Shown here: one piece after another, positions 1 to 7,842 of the stretch
How the letters are laid out: each line of letters begins with the position of its first letter
Position numbering within the stretch: position 1 is the first letter of the stretch
NCBI RefSeq assembly: GCF_003667315.2
Contig: NZ_RCTZ02000018.1
Span: 22,116 to 86,115 of the forward strand
Source: Tropicibacter alexandrii
GTDB lineage: Bacteria > Pseudomonadota > Alphaproteobacteria > Rhodobacterales > Rhodobacteraceae
Direction of reading: 5' to 3'
Length of the DNA stretch: 64,000 bases
Made by a program: the position numbers and the translations under genes
The notes under the pieces: model-generated
Database searches by the model: none
Seen by the model: only the letters and a program-made list of their open reading frames with translations
What the model was told of the DNA's origin: nothing

Positions 1-512
1 TGTGTGCCGCGCAGACCGCTGCTGTAATCCAGCAGTGCCAGCGCCCCGTAATCATCCGCCATCGACCGCAGCAACCCCACCATCACATGTGCAAAGCCCG
101 GCAAACCCCGGGCGACCTTCAACTGGAACTGGCCGCCTGAACTGTCGCGCAACTCGAGGTCCGGCAGTTCCAGATCCGCGACGACCAACCGCGCCCTGTC
201 CGGAAGATCGTCGAGCGAGTGCAGGAATTCGATGAAATCGACGCCGCCAAACCGCAACAACCGCCGCAAGCCCTCGGAATTGGGGTGCGAGACGAGGTAG
301 GTGCCACAATCCTCCAGAAACGCCTCGGAGGGTTTGGACAGGATGATCTCCGCGCCGTTCAGAACGTTGAAATAGATCTGTTCGTCATAATTGAGCATGG
401 CCTCGAAGTCGTGCGGATCGAGCCGGGATTCGTCGGCGATCCGCGTCCACGCGTCCAACCCGTAGGTATCCTGTACGTAGACCTGCAAGGTTCGCAGTAT
501 CAGCCCATGCAT
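1..512 (-). CDS. Heme-NO-binding (H-NOX/HNOB)-like domain protein, partial
   Basis: The gene enters the window from the left edge and only its first 170 residues are visible. The start MHGLILRTLQ and the pattern of a YGL..W segment, a YLVSHPN segment and FLHSLDDLPDRAR match the H-NOX fold, which binds heme and senses NO or O2. The chosen ATG has a strong AAGGAAGG ribosome site just upstream. In canonical H-NOX proteins the LDDxH position gives the proximal heme histidine; here it reads LDDLP, with Pro at residue 104, and the later YxSxR heme-propionate motif is also altered (YSSGL). The nearest His is residue 98. Either heme is held differently or the domain no longer binds it. What follows the domain cannot be seen. 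Confidence 0.75.
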   Translation of the reverse strand, partial: MHGLILRTLQVYVQDTYGLDAWTRIADESRLDPHDFEAMLNYDEQIYFNVLNGAEIILSKPSEAFLEDCGTYLVSHPNSEGLRRLLRFGGVDFIEFLHSLDDLPDRARLVVADLELPDLELRDSSGGQFQLKVARGLPGFAHVMVGLLRSMADDYGALALLDYSSGLRGT

Positions 513-647
513 GCGACTCACCTTCCTTCTTCGGAAAGGACTGTGCCCCACGGACGCTTAATTTTCGGGTAAAGCTTTCAATTGTGCGGAAATAGAGGAG
601 CGGTCCGGTCAAGCCTGCGGTGGGTCCGACAGGCGGGACAGCCCGTA

Positions 648-668
648 GGCCGGGGTCGTGCCCCGGCC
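648..668. terminator. GC-rich hairpin downstream of the MttB-family gene
   Basis: An 8-base perfect stem (GGCCGGGG / CCCCGGCC) closes a 5-base loop six bases beyond the stop of the methyltransferase gene. There is no clear T-run, so this is only a possible terminator or 3' stabilising hairpin. Confidence 0.35.
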
Positions 669-673
669 CCGCC

Positions 674-2239
674 TCAGAAATCGGTGGGTGCGCCCCCCTC
701 TTCCTTGCGTTTGGCCACAAAGGCCTCCAATTCCTCGCGGATACCCTCGTCCAGGGCGGGCGCCTCGAACGTGTCGATGATCGCCTTGAACCGCGCATGG
801 GCGCGCTCGGCGGTCCAGACGCCGCCGGCGATTTCCCAACCCTCGTAGTTCTTCCAGTCGCTCAGGAACGGCTGGTAGAATGCCGTCTCGTATCGGTCCT
901 GCGTGTGCTGCACGCCAAAGAAATGACCGTGCGGACCAACCTCGGCAATCGTGTCCACCGCCAGCGCCGCGTCCGAGACATCCCAGATTTCCGGCTCCAT
1001 GTAGCGTTGCAACTGCTGGATCACCTCGCAATCCATGACGAATTTCTCGGGGCTCGCGATAAGCCCGCCCTCCAGCCAGCCCGCCGCATGGTAAACCATG
1101 TTGGTGCCCGACTGGATCGCCGCCCACAGGCTGTGCTCGGTCTCCCACATCGCCTGCCCGTCCGGCACATTGGCCGCACACACGCCCGAGGACCGCATCG
1201 GCAAGCCGTAGAACCGCGCCAATTGGCCCGTCATTTGCGTCGCGCGCATGTATTCCGGCGTGCCAAAGGCCGGTGCGCCGGTCTTCATATCCACGTTCGA
1301 GGTGAAGGTCCCGATCACGCAGGGCGTCCCCGGTCGCACCAATTGCGCCAGCACCACCGCCGCCAGCCCCTCGGCGATGGACTGCACCACTGCGCCCGCC
1401 ATCGTCACCGGTGCCATCGCGCCCGCCAGCGTGAAGGGCGTCACGATACAGACCTGCCCGCGCCGCGCATGGCGCATCCAGCCGTCCAGCATCGGCCAGT
1501 CGTGCTTCAAGGGCGAAGTCGAGTTGATGTTGGTATACATGCGCGGCGTCGCCTCGAACGCGTCATGGCTGAGCCCGCCTGCGATGCGCACCATCTCCAT
1601 CACGTCCTCGACCCGCTCCGGGCCCAGCGAATAGGCATGCACGACCTTGTCGCACAGCGTCAGCTTGTCATAGAGCACGTCCAGATGGCGCACGGACGGG
1701 TGAATATCCACCGGCTCCACCGGGTATCCTCCGGCGAAATGGATGCAGTTGAAATACTGCGTCAGCTTGAGCAGGTTGCGACACTGCTCCCGCGTGCCTG
1801 AGACCTTGCGCCCGATCTCCATGTCCCAGTAATTCGGCGGCGAGGAGACATTGCCAAACAGGATCGTGTTGCCGCCGATGGTCAGGGTCCGGTCAGGGTT
1901 GCGCGGCGTCAGGGTGAATTCCGACGGCGCAAGTGCCACCAACTCCATGACCATGTCGCGGTCCATGCGCACGTTCTCGCCCTCGACGCGGCACCCCGCC
2001 TTGCGCAGGATCTCGACCGCATCGGGATGGAGGAACTCGATCCCCACCTCCTCCAGCACCCGCATCGCGGCATTGTGCATCCGCGCGACGCCCTCGGCGT
2101 CCAAAGGTTCGGTCGGTCGGTCCATGTTCACCGGCAACCGCCATGGCATCTGTTCGATCGCGGGTCCGGTCCGGCGGGTGTTGCCCGAACGGCCCCCATG
2201 GCGGCGGCGGCGGGACTGGGTCAGGGAATCGTCGGGCAT
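674..2239 (-). CDS. Trimethylamine methyltransferase (MttB) family protein, non-pyrrolysine type
   Basis: The 521-residue product belongs to the MttB superfamily (COG5598), whose members pass a methyl group from a quaternary or tertiary amine to a corrinoid protein. Recognisable stretches are the N-terminal LDAEGVARMHNAAMRVLEEVG, the central GGYPVEPVDIHP and the FGTPEY region. It reads through without an in-frame amber codon, so it is one of the many non-pyrrolysine paralogues; members studied elsewhere use substrates such as glycine betaine, but the substrate here is unknown. No corrinoid protein or activator is adjacent. The start has a GAGGAGG ribosome site. The first 30 residues are Arg-rich and poorly conserved in such proteins. 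Confidence 0.85.
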   Translation of the reverse strand: MPDDSLTQSRRRRHGGRSGNTRRTGPAIEQMPWRLPVNMDRPTEPLDAEGVARMHNAAMRVLEEVGIEFLHPDAVEILRKAGCRVEGENVRMDRDMVMELVALAPSEFTLTPRNPDRTLTIGGNTILFGNVSSPPNYWDMEIGRKVSGTREQCRNLLKLTQYFNCIHFAGGYPVEPVDIHPSVRHLDVLYDKLTLCDKVVHAYSLGPERVEDVMEMVRIAGGLSHDAFEATPRMYTNINSTSPLKHDWPMLDGWMRHARRGQVCIVTPFTLAGAMAPVTMAGAVVQSIAEGLAAVVLAQLVRPGTPCVIGTFTSNVDMKTGAPAFGTPEYMRATQMTGQLARFYGLPMRSSGVCAANVPDGQAMWETEHSLWAAIQSGTNMVYHAAGWLEGGLIASPEKFVMDCEVIQQLQRYMEPEIWDVSDAALAVDTIAEVGPHGHFFGVQHTQDRYETAFYQPFLSDWKNYEGWEIAGGVWTAERAHARFKAIIDTFEAPALDEGIREELEAFVAKRKEEGGAPTDF

Positions 2240-2431
2240 GAAAGCCTCCTCAACAGCTTTTCCCTACCCTGACGCCGCCCGCAGCCCGTCTTCCTGTCGG
2301 TCCGCGACGGATTCCGTCGCTTTCAAACAACGCACTGCCCGCCGCGATGCCGCTCCCGCGCCACGAGCGCCCACCCGAGGCAACGACCAAAGGGAGGCCG
2401 CCGAGACAACCTGTGCGCGTCAGCGCCCCTT

Positions 2432-3133
2432 TTAACAGCTTTCCGCCAGCCAAGCGGGCAAATGGCCGATATCGGGCAGGATCACGTCGGCAAGCCCGTG
2501 CAGTTCCTCGGCACCGGCCATGCCGGTCAGCACACCCACCGTGGCCATCCCCGCCGCGCGCCCCGCATGCAGGTCATGCGTGCTGTCCCCCACCATCACC
2601 ACGCGCTCCGGCTCCAGCCCCAGCGCCTCGGCAAACGCCAAAAGCGGCCCCGGCAGCGGCTTTGCCCCGAAGCCACTGTCCGCTCCGGCCACGAAATCGA
2701 ACATGCCCAGCACACCGACCCGGCCCAGTTGCGCGCGCGCCGACTGCTCGGAATCGTTGGTCATGACTCCCAGTGCCAGATCCTGCGCCGCCAGCATCGC
2801 CAGAAACGGCGCAAGAGGCACAGCCTCTGCCAGCGGGGCGGATGCCGCGGACGTAACAAGGTACAGTTCGATTTCGCCCGCGCTTCGGCCCGGCAATTCG
2901 TCTGCGAGCAAGGCGGCGATCTGCGCATTCGTGCCGGCGATCACCGGGCTGTCCGGGGCGAACCGTCCCGCGCCCAGATCAAAGCCGATCGCCGCACCCA
3001 ACCGTGCGGCCAGTGCCCCATCCCCCCGCGACAGCTGCGCCAGCACCTCTTGCGCCCAGACCTCCCAAGTCGGTCCGAAGGCAAACAGGGTGCCGTCCTT
3101 GTCGAACACAAGCCCGTCGAATCTGCGCGTCAT
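2432..3133 (-). CDS. HAD-superfamily phosphatase (phosphoglycolate-phosphatase-like)
   Basis: A cytoplasmic HAD hydrolase of about 233 residues. Motif I is FDKDGT near the N-terminus (the first Asp is the nucleophile), motif II lies at GVMTNDS, motif III is the Lys of GAKPLPGP, and motif IV is VMVGDSTHDL. The order and spacing are those of the Gph/phosphoglycolate phosphatase branch, but the exact substrate cannot be read from sequence. The preferred ATG overlaps the stop of the upstream DUF3572 gene as ATGA, indicating translational coupling; an in-frame TTG six bases earlier is the alternative start. Confidence 0.85.
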   Translation of the reverse strand: MTRRFDGLVFDKDGTLFAFGPTWEVWAQEVLAQLSRGDGALAARLGAAIGFDLGAGRFAPDSPVIAGTNAQIAALLADELPGRSAGEIELYLVTSAASAPLAEAVPLAPFLAMLAAQDLALGVMTNDSEQSARAQLGRVGVLGMFDFVAGADSGFGAKPLPGPLLAFAEALGLEPERVVMVGDSTHDLHAGRAAGMATVGVLTGMAGAEELHGLADVILPDIGHLPAWLAESC

Positions 3134-3414
3134 GTCCAATGCACCTGCCCGCCGCCGGGCAGCGCCTGACGCGCCATCATGACCATGTCATATCCCAGAC
3201 CTTGTGCGTCGCAAAACGCCACAACCCAAGCGTCATCCATCATCAGGAAATCCAGCACCGATCCCTGAAAATCCGGGTCGCTGACGGATGCGCGAAAATC
3301 CGCTTCCGACGCGCCAGTCGCCCCGGTAAACACCTGAAAAAGCTCGTCATTCGCCGCCAACCAAGCAACGGCCTGTATCCCGATCGTTTCAGCACGATCC
3401 TGTGAAATTGTCAT
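3130..3414 (-). CDS. DUF3572 family protein
   Basis: A 94-residue acidic protein beginning MTISQDRAETIGIQA. The WLAAND...F...TG segment and the C-terminal LGYDMVMMARQALPGG match the DUF3572 family, which is typical of Alphaproteobacteria and has no assigned function. It is the first gene of a two-gene operon with the HAD phosphatase, joined by a 4-base overlap. An ATG-less extension upstream to 3447 is possible but adds a basic stretch not expected in the family. Confidence 0.75.
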   Translation of the reverse strand: MTISQDRAETIGIQAVAWLAANDELFQVFTGATGASEADFRASVSDPDFQGSVLDFLMMDDAWVVAFCDAQGLGYDMVMMARQALPGGGQVHWT

Positions 3415-3518
3415 TCTGCCACAATCCCGAAAGGGTTTCTTAACCAATCTTCATCAAATCTGAGACCCAGACGAAGTGCAAGCACCCGACATGGTGCTGC
3501 CAGCGGGGTTAAAACACG

Positions 3519-4976
3519 ATGACAGGTCGGATTCTTGTGGTGGATGCGGTGCCCACGAACCGCATCATTCTCCGGGTGAAGCTGTCTGCCGCCTTCTACG
3601 AGGTGGTTCAGGCCGCCTCGGGTCACGCCGCAATCGCGATGATCCGCAAGGCCAAGCCCGATCTCGTGATGACCTCTTCGGACCTGCCCGACATGTCCGG
3701 TCGCGCGCTCTGCGCGGCCATTCAGCGCGATCCTGCCAATGCCCGCACGCCCATCGTCATCATCCATGGCGAGGAGGATGCCCATGAACGGCTCGCCTCG
3801 CTCAGCGCCGGGGCCGATGACGTGCTGGTGCGTCCGATCGACGATCTGGTGATGCTGGCGCGGCTGCGCTCGCTGCTGCGTGCCCGCGACGCCGAGGCCG
3901 AACTGCAATTGCGCGACGACACCCGCCGCGCGCTGGGGCTTGGCTTCGAGGAAGAGACCAACGCCTTCACCCAGCCCGCGACGGTGAACCTGATCACCAC
4001 CGGCAACCTGACCGACCCCGAAGCCCTGCTGCACGGGCTGCGCGACCGTCTCGACCACCGGATCGAACTCGTCGATGCCGAGGATGCGCTGCGCGAACGC
4101 ACCCCGGCACCCGACGTGGTCGTCATCGCCGAAGGGCCCGACAGCCGTGGCGAGGGGCTGATGCTTTTGCCGCAGATGCGGGCCTCGTCCCTGACCCGGC
4201 AGGCCGCGATCGTCTACGTCGCCCAATCCCACCAGCGCCGCGAGGCTGCCAGCGCGCTGGACATGGGCGCCAATGACCTGCTTGGCAGCGGGCCCGACCT
4301 GACCGAACTGGCCATCCGCCTGAAGAAGCAGATCGCCCGCAAGCGCACCAACGACCGGCTGCGCGCCAATCTGCGCGACGGGCTGCGCGCCGCCGTCGCC
4401 GACCCGCTGACCGGGCTCTACAACCGTCGCTACGCGATGCCGCATATCCGCAAGCTCGCCGAGCGCGCCGCTGAACAGCGCCGTCCCTACACGCTTCTGG
4501 TGGCGGACTTGGATCACTTCAAGCAGGTCAATGACCGCTACGGACACGGTGCGGGGGATGCGGTTCTGGTCGCCTTGGCGGAACGCCTGCGCGACAATCT
4601 GCGCGCCGCCGACCTGATCTCGCGCTGGGGCGGTGAGGAGTTTCTGGTGGCGATGCCAGACACCGACCTGCCCGCCGCCCGCGCCACCGCCGAGCGTCTG
4701 TGTCAGGTCATGGCCCAGCAGCCGGTGACCCTGCCGGACGGGCGCGCGCTGACCGTGACCCTGTCCATCGGCGTCGCCATCGGGCGCCCGGGCGATCAAG
4801 CGGGGCCGCTGGACCTGATCGAACGGGCCGACCGCGCGCTATACGCCGCCAAGGACAAGGGCCGCAACACGCTGGTCATCGCCGATCGCGTCACCGCCCT
4901 GCCGCGCCGCAGGCCCGCGCCAATCCAGCCCGAGGCCCATATCGGGCCGGAGGCCCGGCACGCCTCGCGCACCTGA
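3519..4976 (+). CDS. pleD: PleD-type response regulator diguanylate cyclase
   Basis: A 485-residue protein with two receiver-like domains (about 1-120 and 150-290) followed by a GGDEF domain (about 315-465). The cyclase signature GGEEF is intact near residue 370 and an inhibitory RxxD site (RAAD) lies five residues before it, so it should make c-di-GMP with product inhibition. The first receiver is degenerate: the position of the phospho-accepting Asp reads Ser53 (PDLVMTSSDLP), the acidic pair is Asp-Ala, and the conserved Lys is Arg105. The second receiver also lacks a clear phospho-acceptor. The domain order is that of PleD, but control is unlikely to be ordinary phosphorylation at the first receiver. 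It is a single-gene unit ending at a strong hairpin. Confidence 0.88.
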   Translation: MTGRILVVDAVPTNRIILRVKLSAAFYEVVQAASGHAAIAMIRKAKPDLVMTSSDLPDMSGRALCAAIQRDPANARTPIVIIHGEEDAHERLASLSAGADDVLVRPIDDLVMLARLRSLLRARDAEAELQLRDDTRRALGLGFEEETNAFTQPATVNLITTGNLTDPEALLHGLRDRLDHRIELVDAEDALRERTPAPDVVVIAEGPDSRGEGLMLLPQMRASSLTRQAAIVYVAQSHQRREAASALDMGANDLLGSGPDLTELAIRLKKQIARKRTNDRLRANLRDGLRAAVADPLTGLYNRRYAMPHIRKLAERAAEQRRPYTLLVADLDHFKQVNDRYGHGAGDAVLVALAERLRDNLRAADLISRWGGEEFLVAMPDTDLPAARATAERLCQVMAQQPVTLPDGRALTVTLSIGVAIGRPGDQAGPLDLIERADRALYAAKDKGRNTLVIADRVTALPRRRPAPIQPEAHIGPEARHASRT

Positions 4977-4990
4977 CCCATGAACGACAA

Positions 4991-5013
4991 GGCCCCGGTC
5001 GATCGCCGGGGCC
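4991..5013. terminator. Bidirectional terminator hairpin
   Basis: A perfect 8-base stem (GGCCCCGG / CCGGGGCC) with a 7-base loop sits between the converging pleD-type gene and the metal-sensor gene and is followed by CTTTGC. Its place between two stop codons fits a shared terminator. Confidence 0.6.
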
Positions 5014-5021
5014 CTTTGCGG

Positions 5022-5510
5022 TCAATCGCGCTGCCCGGACCAGCGTTCGCGCCGGTCAAGAATGTCCTGCAATTCATGTTCCAGCCGGTCCGCATAGGCG
5101 CGACGCGCCTCGGGGGACATGTCGCCAAGCATCTGTGCAAGGATCGCCTGCCCCCGCACGCGGCGCATATCGGCCCGCGCGCCCTGTGCTTCAAGCGCGG
5201 CGCGCAGCGCCTCGGGATCGAAAGGTTCGGCGCGCAGGACGGTCAAAGCCTGCTGGTAGTCCTCGATCAGGCCCGAGCCATCCTCGCGCCGTTGCCGGAA
5301 TTCCGCATGCAGCGCGCGGCGCAGGTCGCGCCGCTGGTCCTCGTCGAAGGCACGGGTGAAGGGCAGCGCCGGGTCGCGGTCGCGCGGCGGGTGGCCCGGG
5401 GGTCCGTGCAGGAACGCCCCCACCGCCAGCCCCGCCACCAACAGGTTCAGCGCCAGCGAGCCGACCAGCACCGCTTTCACCCATCCCCGCATACCCGTCT
5501 TTTCGCTCAT
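5022..5510 (-). CDS. Periplasmic heavy-metal sensor (CpxP/Metal_resist family)
   Basis: About 162 residues: a single N-terminal membrane segment (roughly 8-30) followed by a highly charged helical region with RAFDEDQRRDLRRALHAEF and a second helix pair near the C-terminus. This is the pattern of CpxP/Spy-like or metal-resistance proteins that act at the periplasmic face as chaperone-like sensors. It is the last gene of an operon with an ECF sigma factor and a membrane protein, so it may modulate that sigma pathway. The first ATG four bases after the upstream gene is preferred; a longer upstream start is possible but lacks a ribosome site. Confidence 0.7.
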   Translation of the reverse strand: MSEKTGMRGWVKAVLVGSLALNLLVAGLAVGAFLHGPPGHPPRDRDPALPFTRAFDEDQRRDLRRALHAEFRQRREDGSGLIEDYQQALTVLRAEPFDPEALRAALEAQGARADMRRVRGQAILAQMLGDMSPEARRAYADRLEHELQDILDRRERWSGQRD

Positions 5511-5514
5511 GTCC

Positions 5515-5868
5515 CTATCCTTCGATCCATGCCAGATCATAACCGCTGGCCGGGTCCAGCCCGATTTCCCCAAGGCTCACCTGCGATGCGCCGGGCCAAT
5601 ACTCGCTGACCGCCGCAGGCGGGCTGATGCCCAGCCACAGGCCGACAAGCGACGCCGCCGCAAGCCCCGACGCCCCCTTCCAGCCGCCCAGCGCCTCGCG
5701 CAGTTGCGCGAAGAACCCGGGCTCGGCCGCGCGCGCTCCGGCTTGCGGCATTTCGGCCAGGGCCTGCGCCTGCAGCCGCATCATGAAGTCGCCCGAGGGC
5801 ATCGGAGCCTCGTCGCGCGCAGCGGCGAACAGTGCGTCCAGTCCGGTCTCGTCCTTGCGATCAGTCAT
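5515..5868 (-). CDS. Small membrane protein of the sigma-factor operon, possible anti-sigma factor
   Basis: A 117-residue protein with a soluble N-terminal half (MTDRKDETGLDALFAAARDEAP) and one hydrophobic segment around residues 68-85 (GASGLAAASLVGLWLGI). It overlaps the end of the sigma-factor gene by 8 bases and precedes the metal sensor by 4 bases. The position and one-span topology are what an anti-sigma factor would have, but no zinc-finger anti-sigma motif is visible, so the role is inference from context. Confidence 0.55.
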   Translation of the reverse strand: MTDRKDETGLDALFAAARDEAPMPSGDFMMRLQAQALAEMPQAGARAAEPGFFAQLREALGGWKGASGLAAASLVGLWLGISPPAAVSEYWPGASQVSLGEIGLDPASGYDLAWIEG

Positions 5869-6430
5869 CTTCCAACCCCAGTTCTGCCTTGCGCCCCGAC
5901 AGGGCCGCCTCCAATCCGCGCTTGCCCCGCGCGGTCAGGGATTCCACGGCGCGCACGCCGAGATCCATGATCTCGGCGATCTCGGGGTTCGAAAGCCCCT
6001 CGATATGGCGCAGGATCACCGCTTCGCGCTGCCGGTCCGGCAAGGTCATCAACGCCGCTTGCAAGGCGTCGGCCCGCGCCCGGGCCATCATCGCCGCCGC
6101 GACCGACGGCGCGCCGTCCTCCGGCTCCGGTATGGCGTCGAGCGCCGGGCCCGCGCGGCGGCGGCGCATCCGGTCGATGCACAGGTTGGCGGTCACACGG
6201 TACAGCCACGTCGTCACCCGCGCCTCGCCCATGCGCCAGTCCGGTGCCGCGCGCCAAAGCCGCAGGAGCGCCTCTTGCGTCACGTCCTCGGCCTCGGCCC
6301 GATCGCCGCCGAGCATGCGCATGGCATGCGCAAAGACACGCGGCCCGAGGCGCGCGGTCAGCGCACGCGCCGCCTGCGCGTCGCCGCGTGCATAGGCCGC
6401 AAGCAGGTCCTCGTCGGCGATATCGCTCAT
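5861..6430 (-). CDS. ECF-type RNA polymerase sigma factor
   Basis: About 189 residues with the two sigma-70 regions expected of an extracytoplasmic-function factor. Region 2 holds RVFAHAMRMLGGDRAEAEDVTQEALLRLW in shape, and region 4 holds LPDRQREAVILRHIEGLSNPEIAEIM with its helix-turn-helix. It is followed, with overlaps or tiny gaps, by a small membrane protein and a periplasmic metal sensor, which suggests it directs a response to envelope or metal stress. An in-frame ATG 15 bases upstream is an alternative start; neither has a clear ribosome site. Confidence 0.85.
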   Translation of the reverse strand: MSDIADEDLLAAYARGDAQAARALTARLGPRVFAHAMRMLGGDRAEAEDVTQEALLRLWRAAPDWRMGEARVTTWLYRVTANLCIDRMRRRRAGPALDAIPEPEDGAPSVAAAMMARARADALQAALMTLPDRQREAVILRHIEGLSNPEIAEIMDLGVRAVESLTARGKRGLEAALSGRKAELGLEDD

Positions 6431-6494
6431 GGCATCATATGGCATCTTGGCTCATGTCCCGGCGCTACCCGCTTTGGCGCCGCCCTGCAATCGC

Positions 6495-6518
6495 CGGGGC
6501 GTCCCGCAGAACGCCCCG
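6495..6518. terminator. Hairpin between the EF-hand and sigma-factor genes
   Basis: An 8-base stem (CGGGGCGT / ACGCCCCG) with an 8-base loop lies in the 105-base gap between two co-directional genes. It may be a terminator for the EF-hand gene or an attenuator before the sigma gene. No T-run follows. Confidence 0.35.
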
Positions 6519-6535
6519 ACAGCGTGTCCCCGGGC

Positions 6536-7105
6536 TCAGTTGCCCTGAAGCCACCACGGACCATGGCCCTCGCCGCCGCGCCCGTGATCGCCGTGACCAC
6601 GCATCCCGTGACCATCCCGTCCGCCCATCCGGCGCTGGCCCATGCCCGCTTGGGCGGTCTCCAGTTCCTCGGTGGAAATCGCGCCGTCCTTGTCGGTGTC
6701 GAACCGCTCGAGCATACGGTCGTACATCTGCGGCTGCGGACCTGCTGCGGCCATTTCCTCGATGCTCAGCTTGCCGTCCTCGTCCGCATCCAACCGGTCG
6801 AGCATCGCCTGCCGGCGCGCGGCCTGCGCATCGGCGCGCATCTTGTCGGCTGCGGCCGCCAGTTCATCGGACGACAGGAAGCCGTCGCCATCGGCGTCAG
6901 CCTCGGCAAACCGCGCGGTGCGCGCTTGCGAGAATTCCTCGGCGGTGACCTTGCCGTCGCCGTTCAGGTCGGCTTGCTGGATCAGCATGGCCGGTCCCGC
7001 CCCGCGCGCACCCTCGCCGCCCTTCATGCCATGCGCATGCGCCACGCCGCCAACAGCGAGCGCCAGCGCCACGAGACCCGAAGTCATGTATACCACTCGT
7101 TTCAT
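6536..7105 (-). CDS. Secreted EF-hand calcium-binding protein
   Basis: A 189-residue protein starting MKRVVYMTSGLVALALAV with a signal peptide that ends near AHAHG, so it is exported. Four EF-hand loops follow: DLNGDGKVTAEE, DADGDGFLSSDE, DADEDGKLSIEE and DTDKDGAISTEE, each with the Asp/Asn and final Glu ligands for calcium. The C-terminal tail is rich in Gly, His and Arg and could bind a transition metal. It lies upstream of the sigma-factor operon in the same direction and may be part of its regulon. The start is chosen for the signal peptide and an AAGGACC ribosome site. Confidence 0.85.
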   Translation of the reverse strand: MKRVVYMTSGLVALALAVGGVAHAHGMKGGEGARGAGPAMLIQQADLNGDGKVTAEEFSQARTARFAEADADGDGFLSSDELAAAADKMRADAQAARRQAMLDRLDADEDGKLSIEEMAAAGPQPQMYDRMLERFDTDKDGAISTEELETAQAGMGQRRMGGRDGHGMRGHGDHGRGGEGHGPWWLQGN

Positions 7106-7443
7106 CTGCAAGGTCCTTCCTACTTGCGTTTCAACCAAGCCGCCTGTTTCCTAGGCGTCTCATGAAAGCTTCCACGCAGCAGCGGGCGGGTTCCGTCGGT
7201 CTTTTGCGAAAAAAGACGATCCGGCGTCCAAGGCCTTTCGAAAGGCCTTGATCCACGCAAATTCGAATTTGCGTTCCAAGCGCCTTCGAAGGCGCTTGGC
7301 CCAAGGCGCTTCGAAGCGCCTTGCCCCGACCGGCACCGCGGTCCGAGCCATGTGACAGACGGACGCAAGGACATTCTGTACCCTTCCGTCAGCCGTGGTC
7401 CTGCACCATCTTCGTCGGACCGCGACAGGAGCCGAGTATTAGC
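7106..7443. other. Gene-free interval with clustered palindromes
   Basis: This 338-base gap separates the divergent EF-hand and DUF983 genes. Apart from the four consecutive palindromes described separately it holds no convincing gene. It must contain promoters for both flanking genes, but I could not assign boxes with confidence. Confidence 0.6.
7229..7323. repeat. Four consecutive perfect palindromes centred on TTCGAA
   Basis: Four perfect palindromes of 20-24 bases follow one another: 7229-7250, 7255-7274, 7276-7299 and 7302-7323. Each is centred on TTCGAA but the arms differ (AAGGCCT, ACGCAAA, AAGCGCC, AAGGCGC). Each could form a cruciform or an RNA hairpin. They may be REP-like elements, a transcription barrier or binding sites; the sequence alone does not decide. 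Confidence 0.85.
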
Positions 7444-7830
7444 ATGTGCAGCGCCGAAACCACCGAAGACCGTGAAACCTGGCCCGCCGTCCTGAAGGGC
7501 TGGCGCCGGAAATGCCCGAATTGCGGCTCCGGTCCATTGCTGCGTGGCTATCTCAAGGTGCGCGATCACTGCCCCGTCTGTCGCGAGCCGTTCCACCACC
7601 ACCGCGCTGATGACGGCCCGGCCTACCTGACGATCCTGATCGTCGGCCACATCATGGCGCCGCTGCTGCTGACGGTCTTCACCACGTTCCGCCCGGAGCC
7701 ATTGATCCTGTTCACCACTTTCGCGGTTGGCTGTGTCGCCTTGTCGCTTTATCTATTGCCCCGGCTGAAGGGAGTGATCGTGGCGTTCCAGTGGGCGCGC
7801 GGCATGCATGGATTTTCCTCTTCGGCCTGA
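7444..7830 (+). CDS. DUF983 zinc-ribbon membrane protein
   Basis: A 128-residue protein with an N-terminal zinc ribbon (CPNCGSGPLLRGYL and CPVCREPF, two CxxC pairs) followed by two membrane segments at about 57-78 and 83-103. This is the DUF983 architecture, common near cytochrome oxidase genes in Alphaproteobacteria but of unproven function. It precedes the Nudix and esterase genes by short gaps and is probably co-transcribed. The ATG at MCSAETTED is chosen because upstream codons are unlike a protein and cover the palindrome region. Confidence 0.8.
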   Translation: MCSAETTEDRETWPAVLKGWRRKCPNCGSGPLLRGYLKVRDHCPVCREPFHHHRADDGPAYLTILIVGHIMAPLLLTVFTTFRPEPLILFTTFAVGCVALSLYLLPRLKGVIVAFQWARGMHGFSSSA

Positions 7831-7842
7831 CGAGGAGAGCGC

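Noticed and set aside
1..309. Short overlapping frames at the left edge
   Set aside because: They are shadows of the H-NOX-like gene, which has the ribosome site and the family match.
674..2239. Pyrrolysine-containing MttB
   Set aside because: No in-frame amber codon; the protein is a non-pyrrolysine paralogue.
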